Shown: positions 16,073 to 24,349 of the stretch, one piece after another
How the letters are laid out: each line of letters starts with the position of its first letter
How positions within the stretch are numbered: position 1 is the first letter of the stretch
NCBI RefSeq assembly: GCF_030403745.1
Contig: NZ_JAQMWP010000015.1
Span: 186,001-250,000, forward strand
Direction of reading: 5' to 3'
DNA from: Streptomyces sp. S.PB5
GTDB taxonomy: Bacteria > Actinomycetota > Actinomycetes > Streptomycetales > Streptomycetaceae
Length of the DNA: 64,000 bases
The notes under the pieces: model-generated
The model's input: only the letters and a program-made list of their open reading frames with translations
What the model was told of the DNA's origin: nothing
Database searches by the model: none
Made by a program: the position numbers and the translations under genes

Positions 16073-18124
16073 CTATAGCTGGAGTACTTTCACATCCCAA
16101 GGGCCGAGTTCGACCGCCTCGCCGTACACGGCCCCCGACACCGCGTCCCGCATCCCGCCGGGCACCGGGACCGAAACCGTCTCCCACGACCAGTTGTGCA
16201 GGAAGCGGACGCGGCGGCCGTCGCGGGCGGCGGCCGTGGTCGAGGTGACGCTCGGGTGGTTCGGGCGCCAGGCGTCGGCCGGGGCGGCCCAGGCCAGCAG
16301 GGCACGCGCGAAGGACGGATCGGGAACGGTGCCCACACAGGTGATCCGGCCCTTGCCGTGGCGCTGGGTGGTGACGGCGGGCCAGCGGCCGAAGTGCGGG
16401 TGCTCGTACGTCACCAACTCCTCGGCGCCCCGCGGCCGCAGACCGTCCACCCAGTGCAGGGCACGCGCCTCGGGCGGAAGCACGAGACCCGCTGTGCCGG
16501 TCACGGGCAGCGGGCCACCGAGGTTGCTGAACTCGTCGTACGTCACCCCGGCGGCGTCCGCCAGGCGGGCGGGCTGGACGTCCGTGCGTGCCCTCGCCTC
16601 GGGGTCGCCGTATCCCGTGCGGGGCCCCACGATGAGGTGGCCGCCCTGCTCGGCGTAGGTCCGCAGCCGGTCGAGCGTGTCGTCGTCGGCCGCGTAGAAG
16701 GCGGGGACCACCAGGACGGACGGCAGTTCGGCGGCCGGGAGTTGGCCGGGGTGGAGGATGCGCGACTGCAGCCCCGCGTCGAAGGCGCCCCGGTAGAAGG
16801 CGTCGAAGAGCGTCTCGTACGACCTCGTGTCCGCGCTGCCGTCCGGGCGGGCCAGCGGCGGCTGGGCCTGCAGGGCCCATTTGCTGGGGCCGTCGTAGAG
16901 GAAGGCGACGTCGGCGTCGGGGGTGAGGGCGGCGACCAGGTCGCCCGCCTTCGCCAACTCCTCCCCCAGTAGGGCGAGTTCACGGTAGACGCGGCCGGGG
17001 CGGCCGCTGTGCGGGAGGATGCCGCCCCAGTAGGTCTCGGTGCCGAAGTGCAGGGTGTGCCAGTGCCAGTACTCGATCATCGAGGCGCCGCGGGAGATCA
17101 ATGCCCAGGCGGCCTGGCGCCACTGGCCGTCGTAGGCGGGGCGGTTGTTCCACGGTTCGCCGATGGCCTGGGCGTCGGTCTCCGTGACCAGGAACGGCTC
17201 CTGGCGGGAGGCGTACATGCGGTCGGCGCTGCGGTACAGCGCCCAGGTGCCGTTGGTCGTCCAGCCCTGTCCCGCGGTGTTCCTGTCGGGGAGTGCGAGG
17301 GCGTCCTGCATCGTGTAGTACGGGTTGCCCGCGGTGACGTCGAGCGGTTCGGTGAGCCGGTCGTCCTCGACGGCGGGGCGGTCGTAGGAGATGCAGGTGG
17401 TGACGAACTGGCCGGGGCGGGCGTACTCGCGCACGATGTCCGCCTGCCAGGCGATGAACTCGGTGACCAGCCTGGCCTGGAAGCGCCGCCAGGCCAGGTC
17501 GTACTGGGGCTGGGCGTTGCCGTCGGGGGTCCACAGGTCGGCCCAGGTGGACAGGCGGTGCGACCAGTAGACGAGGCCCCACTCCCGGTTGAGCGTCTCC
17601 ACGTCGCCGTACTGGGCGCGCAGTTCGTCGACGAAGCGCTGGAACACGCCGCGGTTGTGCAGGAGTTCGTTGCCGGGTTCGTTGTCGACCTGGTAACCGA
17701 TGACCGCCGGGTGACCTGCGTACCGTTCGACGGCCTTCCGGATGACCCGTTCGGCGTGGAAGCGGAAGGCCGGGTGGGTGAAGTCGACCTCCTGCCGGGC
17801 GCCCCAGCCGATGCGCTCGCCGGTGCGCCGCTCCCCCGCGATCTCGGGGTACTGGCGGGCCAGCCACGGCGGCACGGCGTACGTCGGGGTGCCCAGGATC
17901 ACCGAGATGCCGCGCTCGTGGGCGCCGTCCAACACCGGCTGCAGCCAGTCGAGGTCGAAGCGGCCGCTCGTAGGCTCCCAGGTGGACCACACCGACTCGC
18001 CGACGCGGATGACGGTGAACCGGGCCTCGGCCATCAGGTCGAGGTCGTCCTTGAGGCGCTCGTGGGGCTGGTACTCGTGGTAGTAGGCGGCGCCGAACAG
18101 GACCCTGCGGGGGAGGTCGAACAT
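16073..18124 (-). CDS. Beta-galactosidase, glycoside hydrolase family 42
   Basis: A 683-residue GH42 enzyme that removes terminal beta-galactosyl residues. The TIM barrel starts LFGAAYYHEYQPHERLKDDL. The acid/base is the Glu in YQVDNEPGNELLHNRG and the nucleophile the Glu in PFLVTETDAQAIGE. The trimerisation domain (VLVVPAFYAADDDTLDRLRT) and a short beta domain ending LGPWDVKVLQL follow in normal order. No signal peptide is seen, so substrates must be imported. A LacI regulator lies 105 bp upstream on the same strand and is the likely controller. Galactan-derived oligosaccharides are the probable substrates. Confidence 0.95.
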   Translation of the reverse strand: MFDLPRRVLFGAAYYHEYQPHERLKDDLDLMAEARFTVIRVGESVWSTWEPTSGRFDLDWLQPVLDGAHERGISVILGTPTYAVPPWLARQYPEIAGERRTGERIGWGARQEVDFTHPAFRFHAERVIRKAVERYAGHPAVIGYQVDNEPGNELLHNRGVFQRFVDELRAQYGDVETLNREWGLVYWSHRLSTWADLWTPDGNAQPQYDLAWRRFQARLVTEFIAWQADIVREYARPGQFVTTCISYDRPAVEDDRLTEPLDVTAGNPYYTMQDALALPDRNTAGQGWTTNGTWALYRSADRMYASRQEPFLVTETDAQAIGEPWNNRPAYDGQWRQAAWALISRGASMIEYWHWHTLHFGTETYWGGILPHSGRPGRVYRELALLGEELAKAGDLVAALTPDADVAFLYDGPSKWALQAQPPLARPDGSADTRSYETLFDAFYRGAFDAGLQSRILHPGQLPAAELPSVLVVPAFYAADDDTLDRLRTYAEQGGHLIVGPRTGYGDPEARARTDVQPARLADAAGVTYDEFSNLGGPLPVTGTAGLVLPPEARALHWVDGLRPRGAEELVTYEHPHFGRWPAVTTQRHGKGRITCVGTVPDPSFARALLAWAAPADAWRPNHPSVTSTTAAARDGRRVRFLHNWSWETVSVPVPGGMRDAVSGAVYGEAVELGPWDVKVLQL

Positions 18125-18229
18125 CCTTCTCCAATACGGTGGTCGAGTGATCGTCAGCTCTCGGTGCGTCAGCAGGTGAAGGTGTCCGGGGGCCGCGTCC
18201 GGCGACGGCCCGGGCGGGGCACGCGGGGG

Positions 18230-19270
18230 TCAGGTCGTTCTGCTGCGGACCGGTCCGGTCGAGTCCCGTACGGTCAACTCGACGGCCAGTCCGGTGTGTT
18301 CGGTGGGCGCGGGCCGGCCCTCGATCATGGCGATCAGTACGTCGACGGCGTGGTCGGCGAGGGCCTCGGTGTCATGGCGGACGGTGGTCAGGGGCGGGGA
18401 GATGTAGGCGGCGGCCGGGATGTCGTCGTAGCCGACCACGCTGACGTCGCCGGGGACGGACCGTCCGGCCTCGGCGAAGGCCCGCAGCGCGCCGATCGCC
18501 ATGTCGTCGTTGGCGGCGAACACGGCGGTGACATCGGAGAGCCGGGCGAGTTGCCGGCCCGCCGCGTGTCCGGAGGCGGGGCTCCAGTCGCCGGCGGCCG
18601 CGGGCGGGGGTTCGGGAGCCCCGGCGGCCGCGAGCGCCTCGCGCCAGCCGCGCAGCCGGTCACGGGCCGCGAACCAGTTCTGCGGTCCGGGGATGTGCCA
18701 GACGGTGCGGTGTCCGAGCGAGAGGAGATGCTCGGTGGCGACGCGGGCTGCAGCGGCTCCGTCGGCGCCGACCACCACGCCCGCCCCGTGGGCCAGTTGG
18801 GCGCTCTCCCCGAGGCTGACGACAGGCACGTCCGCGCTCAGCGCGAGCGGTGTGCCGTCGTCGATGGGTTCGGACAGCACGATGCCGTCCACGCCCTGCT
18901 CCAGGAGCGCCTCCACGGCGACCGAGACGCGCTGTCCTTCCAGGGTGCCGGCCAGGGCGAAGGAGTACCCCGTGCGCTGCATGGCCCGTTCCAGTGCGAA
19001 GAGCAGCGTGGACGGGCCGTACAGGGCGGTGCCGAGGGAGACGACGCCGATGCGCCGGTAGCGGCCGAGGAACAGGGCGCGCGCCGCGTTGTTCGGGCGG
19101 TAGTCCAGTTCTTCGATGGCCCGGAGCACACGGTCGCGCACCTCCGGGCTGACATGCGGCTCGCCGTTGACGACCCGGGAGACGGTCTTCTGGGAGACTC
19201 CGGCGGCCCGGGCGACCTCGGTCATGCCGGGAGCGCGCCGTCGACGGACCTGACCGGCCGGCGTCCCCAT
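18230..19270 (-). CDS. LacI-family regulator of the GH42 locus
   Basis: A 346-residue LacI repressor. The helix-turn-helix is TEVARAAGVSQKTVSRVVNG near residues 17-36, then the hinge YRPNNAARALFLGRYRRIGV, and a sugar-sensing domain ending VVGYDDIPAAAYISPPLTTV, a standard LacI-family signature. It precedes the beta-galactosidase gene on the same strand. A perfect 30-bp palindrome lies 69-98 bp upstream of its start and is a candidate operator. A start at MTEVARA (19225) is also possible; the longer form was kept because of its basic N-terminal arm. Confidence 0.9.
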   Translation of the reverse strand: MGTPAGQVRRRRAPGMTEVARAAGVSQKTVSRVVNGEPHVSPEVRDRVLRAIEELDYRPNNAARALFLGRYRRIGVVSLGTALYGPSTLLFALERAMQRTGYSFALAGTLEGQRVSVAVEALLEQGVDGIVLSEPIDDGTPLALSADVPVVSLGESAQLAHGAGVVVGADGAAAARVATEHLLSLGHRTVWHIPGPQNWFAARDRLRGWREALAAAGAPEPPPAAAGDWSPASGHAAGRQLARLSDVTAVFAANDDMAIGALRAFAEAGRSVPGDVSVVGYDDIPAAAYISPPLTTVRHDTEALADHAVDVLIAMIEGRPAPTEHTGLAVELTVRDSTGPVRSRTT

Positions 19271-19338
19271 GCCCGCTCCTCTGCTCGAAATCAGGCTCAG
19301 GACCGCGTGGTCACGCAGGTGCGGAGCCCGTCCCGAGG

Positions 19339-19368
19339 CACTGGCATGACTACGTAGTCATGCCAGTG
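19339..19368. promoter_or_regulatory. Perfect 30-bp palindrome upstream of lacI
   Basis: Half-site CACTGGCATGACTAC is followed at once by its exact reverse complement, with TACGTA at the centre. It lies upstream of the LacI gene (start 19270) and 177 bp beyond the end of the DUF574 methyltransferase gene. Operator for the LacI protein is the likeliest role; a transcription stop is less likely because there is no loop. Confidence 0.65.
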
Positions 19369-19494
19369 TCGGAACAGCGGCGGGTCGCGTCAATGGTCCG
19401 TGCGGTGCGTTCGTGCGCGGGGTACGGAAGAAGAGCGGGCGGAGTGACATCCACGCCGCCGCGACCGGCGAACACCAGCCGGGGAAGCACCGGG

Positions 19495-19526
19495 CGGGCT
19501 CCCGGCCGTCTGCGGCCGGGAGCCCG
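19495..19526 (-). terminator. Strong hairpin after DUF574 methyltransferase
   Basis: Perfect 14-bp stem CGGGCTCCCGGCCG / CGGCCGGGAGCCCG with a four-base loop, 18 bp past the stop of the methyltransferase gene ending at 19545. Confidence 0.85.
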
Positions 19527-19544
19527 TCGGACGCACCGGCGGTG

Positions 19545-20336
19545 TCACGGCTTGCGCCCCACCCCGCCGAAGTCGTCGACCTCGGGCCCCTCGGTCCCGG
19601 CCGGCCCCGGGCGCCAGCGGGACACCGACACCACGCCCGGGTCCACCAGTTCCAGGCCGTCGAAGAAGCGGGCCAGCTCCTCGGGGCTGCGGTTGACGCG
19701 CGGGTTGTCGCCCGCCTCGTTCCACTGTTCGATCATGACGCGCATCGCCTCGGGGTCGAGGACCTCGGTGTCGTCGCAGAGCACGAGATAGCTGCCCGAC
19801 GGCAGCGCCTCGACCAGCTGTCCGACGATGTCGTACGCCGTGTCGTCGACGATGTGGGCCGTGATCCCCAGGAGGACGAGCGCGATGGGCTCGGTGAAGT
19901 CCAGGGTCTTCGCGGCGGCCTCCAGGATGGCCCGGGGGTCGCGGATGTCGGCGTCGATGTAGTCCGTCACGCCCTCGGGAGAGCTGGTGAGCAGCGCCTC
20001 CGCGTGCACCAGGACCACCGGGTCGTTGTCGACGTAGACGATCCGGGTCTCGGGGGCGATCCGCTGCGCGACCTCGTGGGTGTTGTCGGCCGTGGGCAGG
20101 CCGGTGCCGACGTCCAGGAACTGGCGGATGCCCGCCTCCCGCACGAGGTGTTCCACCGTGCGGACGAGGAAGGCCCGCTGCGCCCGGGCTATGTCGAGGA
20201 TCTGCGGATTGGCCTCGACGATCTGGTCGCCGACCAGGCGGTCGATCTCGTAGCAGTCCTTGCCGCCCAGCCAGTAGTTCCAGATCCGGGCGGAGTGAGG
20301 GACGTCGCTGTTGATGAGCTTGGCGTCAAGTGGCAT
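19545..20336 (-). CDS. SAM-dependent methyltransferase, DUF574 family (copy 1)
   Basis: A 263-residue protein of the actinobacterial S-adenosyl methyltransferase family (DUF574). Signatures are the opening SARIWNYWLGGKDCYEIDR, the SAM-binding loop IRQFLDVGTGLPTADNTHEV, VYVDNDPVVLVHAEALL, and the end VDPGVVSVSRWRPGP. The natural substrate is unknown; many copies occur per Streptomyces genome. A second copy lies at 62671-63492. The ATG at 20336 gives the normal N-terminus MPLDAKLINSDVPHS. It is flanked by hairpins on both sides, so it is probably monocistronic. Confidence 0.92.
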   Translation of the reverse strand: MPLDAKLINSDVPHSARIWNYWLGGKDCYEIDRLVGDQIVEANPQILDIARAQRAFLVRTVEHLVREAGIRQFLDVGTGLPTADNTHEVAQRIAPETRIVYVDNDPVVLVHAEALLTSSPEGVTDYIDADIRDPRAILEAAAKTLDFTEPIALVLLGITAHIVDDTAYDIVGQLVEALPSGSYLVLCDDTEVLDPEAMRVMIEQWNEAGDNPRVNRSPEELARFFDGLELVDPGVVSVSRWRPGPAGTEGPEVDDFGGVGRKP

Positions 20337-20409
20337 GCGGACTCCCGGAGTTGATCTGACTCTGGGCACACCTCACCGCCTGACGGCAGGGCACGTCAAG
20401 CGCAGCCGC

Positions 20410-20434
20410 CGTACGGCCCGGACCGGGCCGTACG
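20410..20434 (-). terminator. Hairpin after dehydratase gene
   Basis: CGTACGGCCCGG (20410-20421) and CCGGGCCGTACG (20423-20434) are exact complements around a central A. As RNA this gives a 10-bp stem with a five-base loop. It lies between the dehydratase stop (20496) and the methyltransferase start (20336). Confidence 0.7.
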
Positions 20435-20495
20435 CACGGGACTGGTGGGGCCTGAATGCCGGGCTTCGCGTCCCTCTGCCGCTCCGACCGCCACC

Positions 20496-22211
20496 TCAGT
20501 GGGACTCGCGGCCCACCTCGGACCCGCTGGAACCGACCAGGAAATCCAGGTCGGCCCCGGTGTCCGCCTGCAGCACATGGTCGACGTACAGCCGCTCCCA
20601 GCCGCGTCGCGGGTCGGCGTACCCGGCGGCCGCGGCCTTGCTGGGGGTTCTGCGGGCGAGTTCGCCGGCGGGAACGTCGACGTCGATGCGGCGCGCCTCG
20701 ACGTCCAGGACGACGAAGTCCCCCGTGCGCACCAGCGCGAGCGGTCCGCCGGCCGCCGCCTCGGGCGCCACGTGCAGTACGACCGTGCCGTACGCCGTCC
20801 CGCTCATCCGCCCGTCGCAGACCCGCACCATGTCGCGGACGCCCTGTTCGAGGAGTTTCTTCGGCAGCGGCATGTTCGAGACCTCGGGCATGCCCGGGTA
20901 TCCCTTGGGCCCGCAGCCCCGCAGGACGAGCACGGAGTCGGCGTCGACGTCCAGGTCCGGGTCGTCGACGCGGGCGTGGAAGTCCTCGATGGAGTCGAAG
21001 ACGACCGCACGCCCGCGGTGCCGCAGGAGGTGCGGGGAGGCGGCGGCCGGTTTGACCAGGGCGCCGTCGGGGGCGAGATTGCCCCGCAGTACGGCGATGC
21101 CGCCCTCGGCGACCAGTGGATCCGCCCGGGTGCGGATGACCTCGGTGTCCCAGATCGGGGCGTCGTCGAGAGGGTTCACCAGCGGATCGCCGTCGACGGT
21201 CAGCGCGTCCGGGTCCAGCAGGTCACGGACCTCGCGCAGGACCGCGAGCAGTCCCCCGGCACGGTGGAAGTCCTCCATGAGGAACCGCCCGGCGGGCAGG
21301 AGATCCACCAGAACCGGCACCTGGGAGCCGATGCGGTCGAAGTCGTCCAGGGACAGGTCGATGCCCAGGCGGCCCGCGATCGCGAGGAGATGGACGACCG
21401 CGTTGGTCGAACCGCCCACCGCGGCCAGCGCGACGATCGCGTTGCGGAAGGACCCCTTGGTCAGGAAGGTGCCGGGCCGCCGGTCGGCGCCGACCATGTC
21501 CACCGCGAGCCGTCCCGTGCGGTGCGCGGCCTCCAGCAGCCGGCTGTCGGGGGCGGGCGTCCCGGCCGTTCCGGGGATCACGGTGCCCAGCGCCTCGGCG
21601 ACCAGGGCCATCGTGGAGGCCGTGCCCATCGTGTTGCAGTGCCCCCGGCTGCGGATCATCGCCGACTCGGAGCGGGCGAACTGCTCCTGCGAGAGCGTGC
21701 CCGCCCGCACTTCCTCCGACAGCCGCCACACATCGGTGCCGCAGCCCAGTGGCGTCCCGCGGAACGTCCCGGTGAGCATCGGACCGCCGGGCACCACGAC
21801 GGCCGGCAGGTCCACCGAGGCGGCGGCCATGAGCAGCGACGGGATCGTCTTGTCGCAGCCGCCCAGCAGGACGACGCCGTCGACGGGGTTGGCCCGCAGC
21901 ATCTCCTCCGTGGCCATCGCGGCCATGTTGCGCCAGAGCATGGCGGTGGGGCGGACGTTGGTCTCGCCGAGCGACACCACGGGCAGGTCCAACGGGATGC
22001 CGCCGGCCTCGTGCACGCCGTCGCGCACCGAGGAGGCGACCTCGTTCAGATGGGCGTTGCAGGGGGTCAGGTCCGAGGCCGTGTTGGCGATGGCGATCTG
22101 CGGCCGGCCGGTGAAGGCGTCGCCGGGTGCACCGCGCCGCATCCACGCCCGGTGGATGTAGGAGTTGCGGTCCTGACCCTCGTACCAGTCCGCGCTGCGG
22201 AGCCTCTTCAT
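20496..22211 (-). CDS. IlvD/Edd-family dehydratase, probably sugar-acid dehydratase
   Basis: A 571-residue iron-sulfur dehydratase of the IlvD/Edd family. Cluster-binding cysteines are seen in NTASDLTPCNAHLNEVA, LLGGCDKTIPSLLMAA and SRGHCNTMGTASTMALVAEA. The C-terminal block VRVCDGRMSGTAYGTVVLHV is typical. The sequence DWYEGQDRNSYIHRAWM near the start and the neighbouring zinc dehydrogenase argue for a sugar acid such as arabonate or xylonate rather than branched-chain amino acid synthesis; this is inference. The ATG is at 22211. It is divergent from the dehydrogenase at 22322 across a 110-bp gap. Confidence 0.88.
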   Translation of the reverse strand: MKRLRSADWYEGQDRNSYIHRAWMRRGAPGDAFTGRPQIAIANTASDLTPCNAHLNEVASSVRDGVHEAGGIPLDLPVVSLGETNVRPTAMLWRNMAAMATEEMLRANPVDGVVLLGGCDKTIPSLLMAAASVDLPAVVVPGGPMLTGTFRGTPLGCGTDVWRLSEEVRAGTLSQEQFARSESAMIRSRGHCNTMGTASTMALVAEALGTVIPGTAGTPAPDSRLLEAAHRTGRLAVDMVGADRRPGTFLTKGSFRNAIVALAAVGGSTNAVVHLLAIAGRLGIDLSLDDFDRIGSQVPVLVDLLPAGRFLMEDFHRAGGLLAVLREVRDLLDPDALTVDGDPLVNPLDDAPIWDTEVIRTRADPLVAEGGIAVLRGNLAPDGALVKPAAASPHLLRHRGRAVVFDSIEDFHARVDDPDLDVDADSVLVLRGCGPKGYPGMPEVSNMPLPKKLLEQGVRDMVRVCDGRMSGTAYGTVVLHVAPEAAAGGPLALVRTGDFVVLDVEARRIDVDVPAGELARRTPSKAAAAGYADPRRGWERLYVDHVLQADTGADLDFLVGSSGSEVGRESH

Positions 22212-22321
22212 CGAGTCCCTTCCGACAGGTCGGTGCGCCGGTCTACTGTTCGGAACGTCATGCAGCGTACGCAGACCTCCGACCAATCGACAGACCGCGG
22301 CGACCCTGGAGACCAGACCTG

Positions 22322-23359
22322 ATGCGCGCGTTCGTCCTCACCGGCCCCGGCGCGTACGAGGTCCAGGACCTCCCGGCGCCGGTGGCCGGCCCCGGTGACG
22401 TCGTCGTGGATGTCGAGCGGGTCGGGGTGTGCGGTACCGACGTGGAGTTCTTCACCGGCGAGATGGCCTATCTCCACCAGGGGCACGCCGCGTACCCGAT
22501 GCGGCTCGGCCATGAGTGGGCGGGCCGGGTGGCGGCCGTCGGCGACGGGGTCGATCCGGGCTGGCTCGGCCGCCGGGTCATGGGCGACACGATGCTCGGC
22601 TGCGGCAGCTGCCGGCGCTGTCTCCGGGGCCGCCGGCATGTGTGCGAGAAGCGGCAGGAGGTCGGCATCCGCGGGCCGCAGCCGGGCGCGCTGGCGGAGC
22701 AACTCGCCGTGCCCGCCTCCTCGTTGCACGCCCTGCCCGACTCCGTCGACGCCGTCCTCGGGGCGCTCGTGGAACCGGGCGGCAACGCCCTGCGCGCCGC
22801 GCGGGCCGCCGCGCCGCACCCCGGGGACCGGACGCTGGTCCTGGGCCCGGGCACGATCGGTCTGCTGGTGGCGATGTTCCTGCGGGCCGCCGGGGCGGAG
22901 GTGCACCTGATGGGCCGCACCGCGCAGTCGCTGGCCTTCGCCCGGGCCCTGGGCTTCACCCACGTGTGGTCGGAGGACTCGCTCCCGGACCTGCCGTACG
23001 ACTCGGTGGTCGACGCCTCGAACGCTCCCCATCTGCCGGGCCGCGCCCTGGAATTGGTGGAGCCGACCGGCCGTGTCGTCTACATCGGGCTGGCCGGCGA
23101 ACCCAGCCGGCTCGATCACCGCACGCTCCTGCTCAAGGACGTCACGGCGGTCGGTGTCCTCTCCGCCTCCCCCGGCCTCCCCGCCACGATCCGCGCCTAC
23201 GCGGACGGTTCGGTGGACCCGACGCCGTTGGTCGCCGCCACGGTCGGCCTCGACGAGGTCGGCCCGGTGCTCGCGGGTGAACGTCCCGCAGGCGCCGGGG
23301 ACGGCCCCAAGATCCACGTCGATCCCCGGCTCCCGGCCCGGACGGCGTCCGGCCACTGA
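22322..23359 (+). CDS. Zinc-dependent medium-chain alcohol/polyol dehydrogenase
   Basis: A 345-residue MDR dehydrogenase. The catalytic zinc ligands are in VGVCGTDVEFFTGEM and LGHEWAGRVAAVGDGV. Structural-zinc cysteines sit in GCGSCRRCLRGRRHVCEKRQ, the NAD(P) loop is VLGPGTIGLLVAMF, and the C-terminal part is threaded normally to PKIHVDPRLP. It probably oxidises a sugar or polyol. Position opposite a sugar-acid dehydratase suggests both belong to one sugar oxidation route. The ATG is at 22322. No operator was recognised in the divergent gap. Confidence 0.9.
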   Translation: MRAFVLTGPGAYEVQDLPAPVAGPGDVVVDVERVGVCGTDVEFFTGEMAYLHQGHAAYPMRLGHEWAGRVAAVGDGVDPGWLGRRVMGDTMLGCGSCRRCLRGRRHVCEKRQEVGIRGPQPGALAEQLAVPASSLHALPDSVDAVLGALVEPGGNALRAARAAAPHPGDRTLVLGPGTIGLLVAMFLRAAGAEVHLMGRTAQSLAFARALGFTHVWSEDSLPDLPYDSVVDASNAPHLPGRALELVEPTGRVVYIGLAGEPSRLDHRTLLLKDVTAVGVLSASPGLPATIRAYADGSVDPTPLVAATVGLDEVGPVLAGERPAGAGDGPKIHVDPRLPARTASGH

Positions 23360-23463
23360 TCCCGGCCCGGCGGACCGGCGCCCGGCCGCGCGCCCCACGG
23401 GGCCGGGTTGGCCGTGCCGCCCTCGGGTACCCGTGAGCCACTGTCGTATCCCAGGAGGCCGCA

Positions 23464-23757
23464 ATGTCCGATGGCCCCGGTGTCCGGCTCTCGATCCGGG
23501 AGCGTCTCGTCCTCAAGCACATCGAGACCGAGCTGCGGCGCGACCGCGGGCCCGGCCGGGCGCGGACGCGCGGGCGTGATCCGTGGCTGCCGCTGGCGGT
23601 GGCGCTGTTCGCGGCGGCCTCGGTCTTCCTCGCGGTCGTCGGCATGCGCACCTCGGATACGGCGGCGCTGTGGGCGTTCGCCGTTCTCTGGCCGGTCACC
23701 CTGCTCCAGCTGTTCCGGCTGCTGTGCCGCTGGTCCAGGCCGCGCACCGACTCCTGA
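23464..23757 (+). CDS. DUF3040-like small membrane protein
   Basis: A 97-residue protein. The N-terminus has the pattern LSIRERLVLKHIETELRRD typical of DUF3040. Two hydrophobic helices follow (WLPLAVALFAAASVFLAVVG and AALWAFAVLWPVTLLQLFRL). AGGAGG precedes the ATG at 23464. Function is unknown. It starts a group of small Streptomyces proteins on either strand up to 27158, and converges on a SRPBCC gene with a strong hairpin between. Confidence 0.78.
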   Translation: MSDGPGVRLSIRERLVLKHIETELRRDRGPGRARTRGRDPWLPLAVALFAAASVFLAVVGMRTSDTAALWAFAVLWPVTLLQLFRLLCRWSRPRTDS

Positions 23758-23765
23758 ACTGCGCC

Positions 23766-23807
23766 CGCCCCGGGCGGGCCGCCGTGGTGCGGCGGCCACC
23801 CGGGGCG
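23766..23807. terminator. Bidirectional terminator between convergent genes
   Basis: A long near-perfect hairpin: CGCCCCGGG, then GGCCGCCG, a five-base loop TGGTG, then CGGCGGCC and CCCGGGGCG, with a small internal bulge. It sits between the stops of the DUF3040-like gene (23757) and the SRPBCC gene (23825). Confidence 0.85.
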
Positions 23808-23824
23808 CTGCGGGCCGCGGCCCG

Positions 23825-24307
23825 TCACAGCGTGTGCGGCGCCCCGGGGTCCTCGGGGCGGATACGGCCGCGCCAGGCGCCGCTCTCACCGCCGCGCTGT
23901 TCGATGTAGTCCTTGAAGCGGCGCATGTCTCCCTTGATCCGGCGGTCCAGGACACCGAGCAGGTCCGCGCTCTTCTCGGCGACGCCGGTGGGCTCGATGT
24001 CCATCGTGAGTTCCACCCGGGTGTGGGTGTCGTCGAGCCGCTGGAACCTGACCGATCCGCGCTGGCGGGTGTCGCCGTCGATGACCCGCCAGGTGATCCG
24101 GTCGTCCGGGAGCTGGTCGACGATCTCGGTGTCGAACTCGCGCCGGACACCGCCGATGCTGGTGGTCCAGTGGTTGTGCCGGTCGTCGAGCTGGCGCACC
24201 TCGTCGACGCCCTCCATGAACCGGGGGAACTCCTCGAACTGGGTCCACTGGTTGTAGGCCGTGTGGACGGGGACCTCGACGTCCACGGCTTCCTTGACCG
24301 TGCTCAT
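23825..24307 (-). CDS. SRPBCC-family cyclase/dehydrase-like protein
   Basis: A 160-residue START-fold protein. The family pattern is clear: VPVHTAYNQWTQFEEFPRFM, then GVDEVRQLDDRHNHWTTSIG and RITWRVIDGDTRQRGSVRF. The fold binds hydrophobic ligands; actinobacterial members of this cyclase/dehydrase group are common next to stress genes but have no set reaction. No signal peptide. GGAGGA precedes the ATG at 24307. It is followed upstream by topoisomerase IB on the same strand, 42 bp away, so the two may be co-transcribed. Confidence 0.85.
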   Translation of the reverse strand: MSTVKEAVDVEVPVHTAYNQWTQFEEFPRFMEGVDEVRQLDDRHNHWTTSIGGVRREFDTEIVDQLPDDRITWRVIDGDTRQRGSVRFQRLDDTHTRVELTMDIEPTGVAEKSADLLGVLDRRIKGDMRRFKDYIEQRGGESGAWRGRIRPEDPGAPHTL

Positions 24308-24349
24308 GGGTTCTCCTCCTCAACTCTCGTGGTCTGCGCCGGGTACCCG

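Noticed and set aside
17009..19357. A 782-codon frame opposite the beta-galactosidase and LacI genes
   Set aside because: Shadow of two well-supported genes; the product is low-complexity Gly/Val/Ala.
20445..22322. A 625-codon open frame antisense to the dehydratase gene
   Set aside because: It mirrors codon bias of the true gene, has no known motif and lacks a ribosome site.
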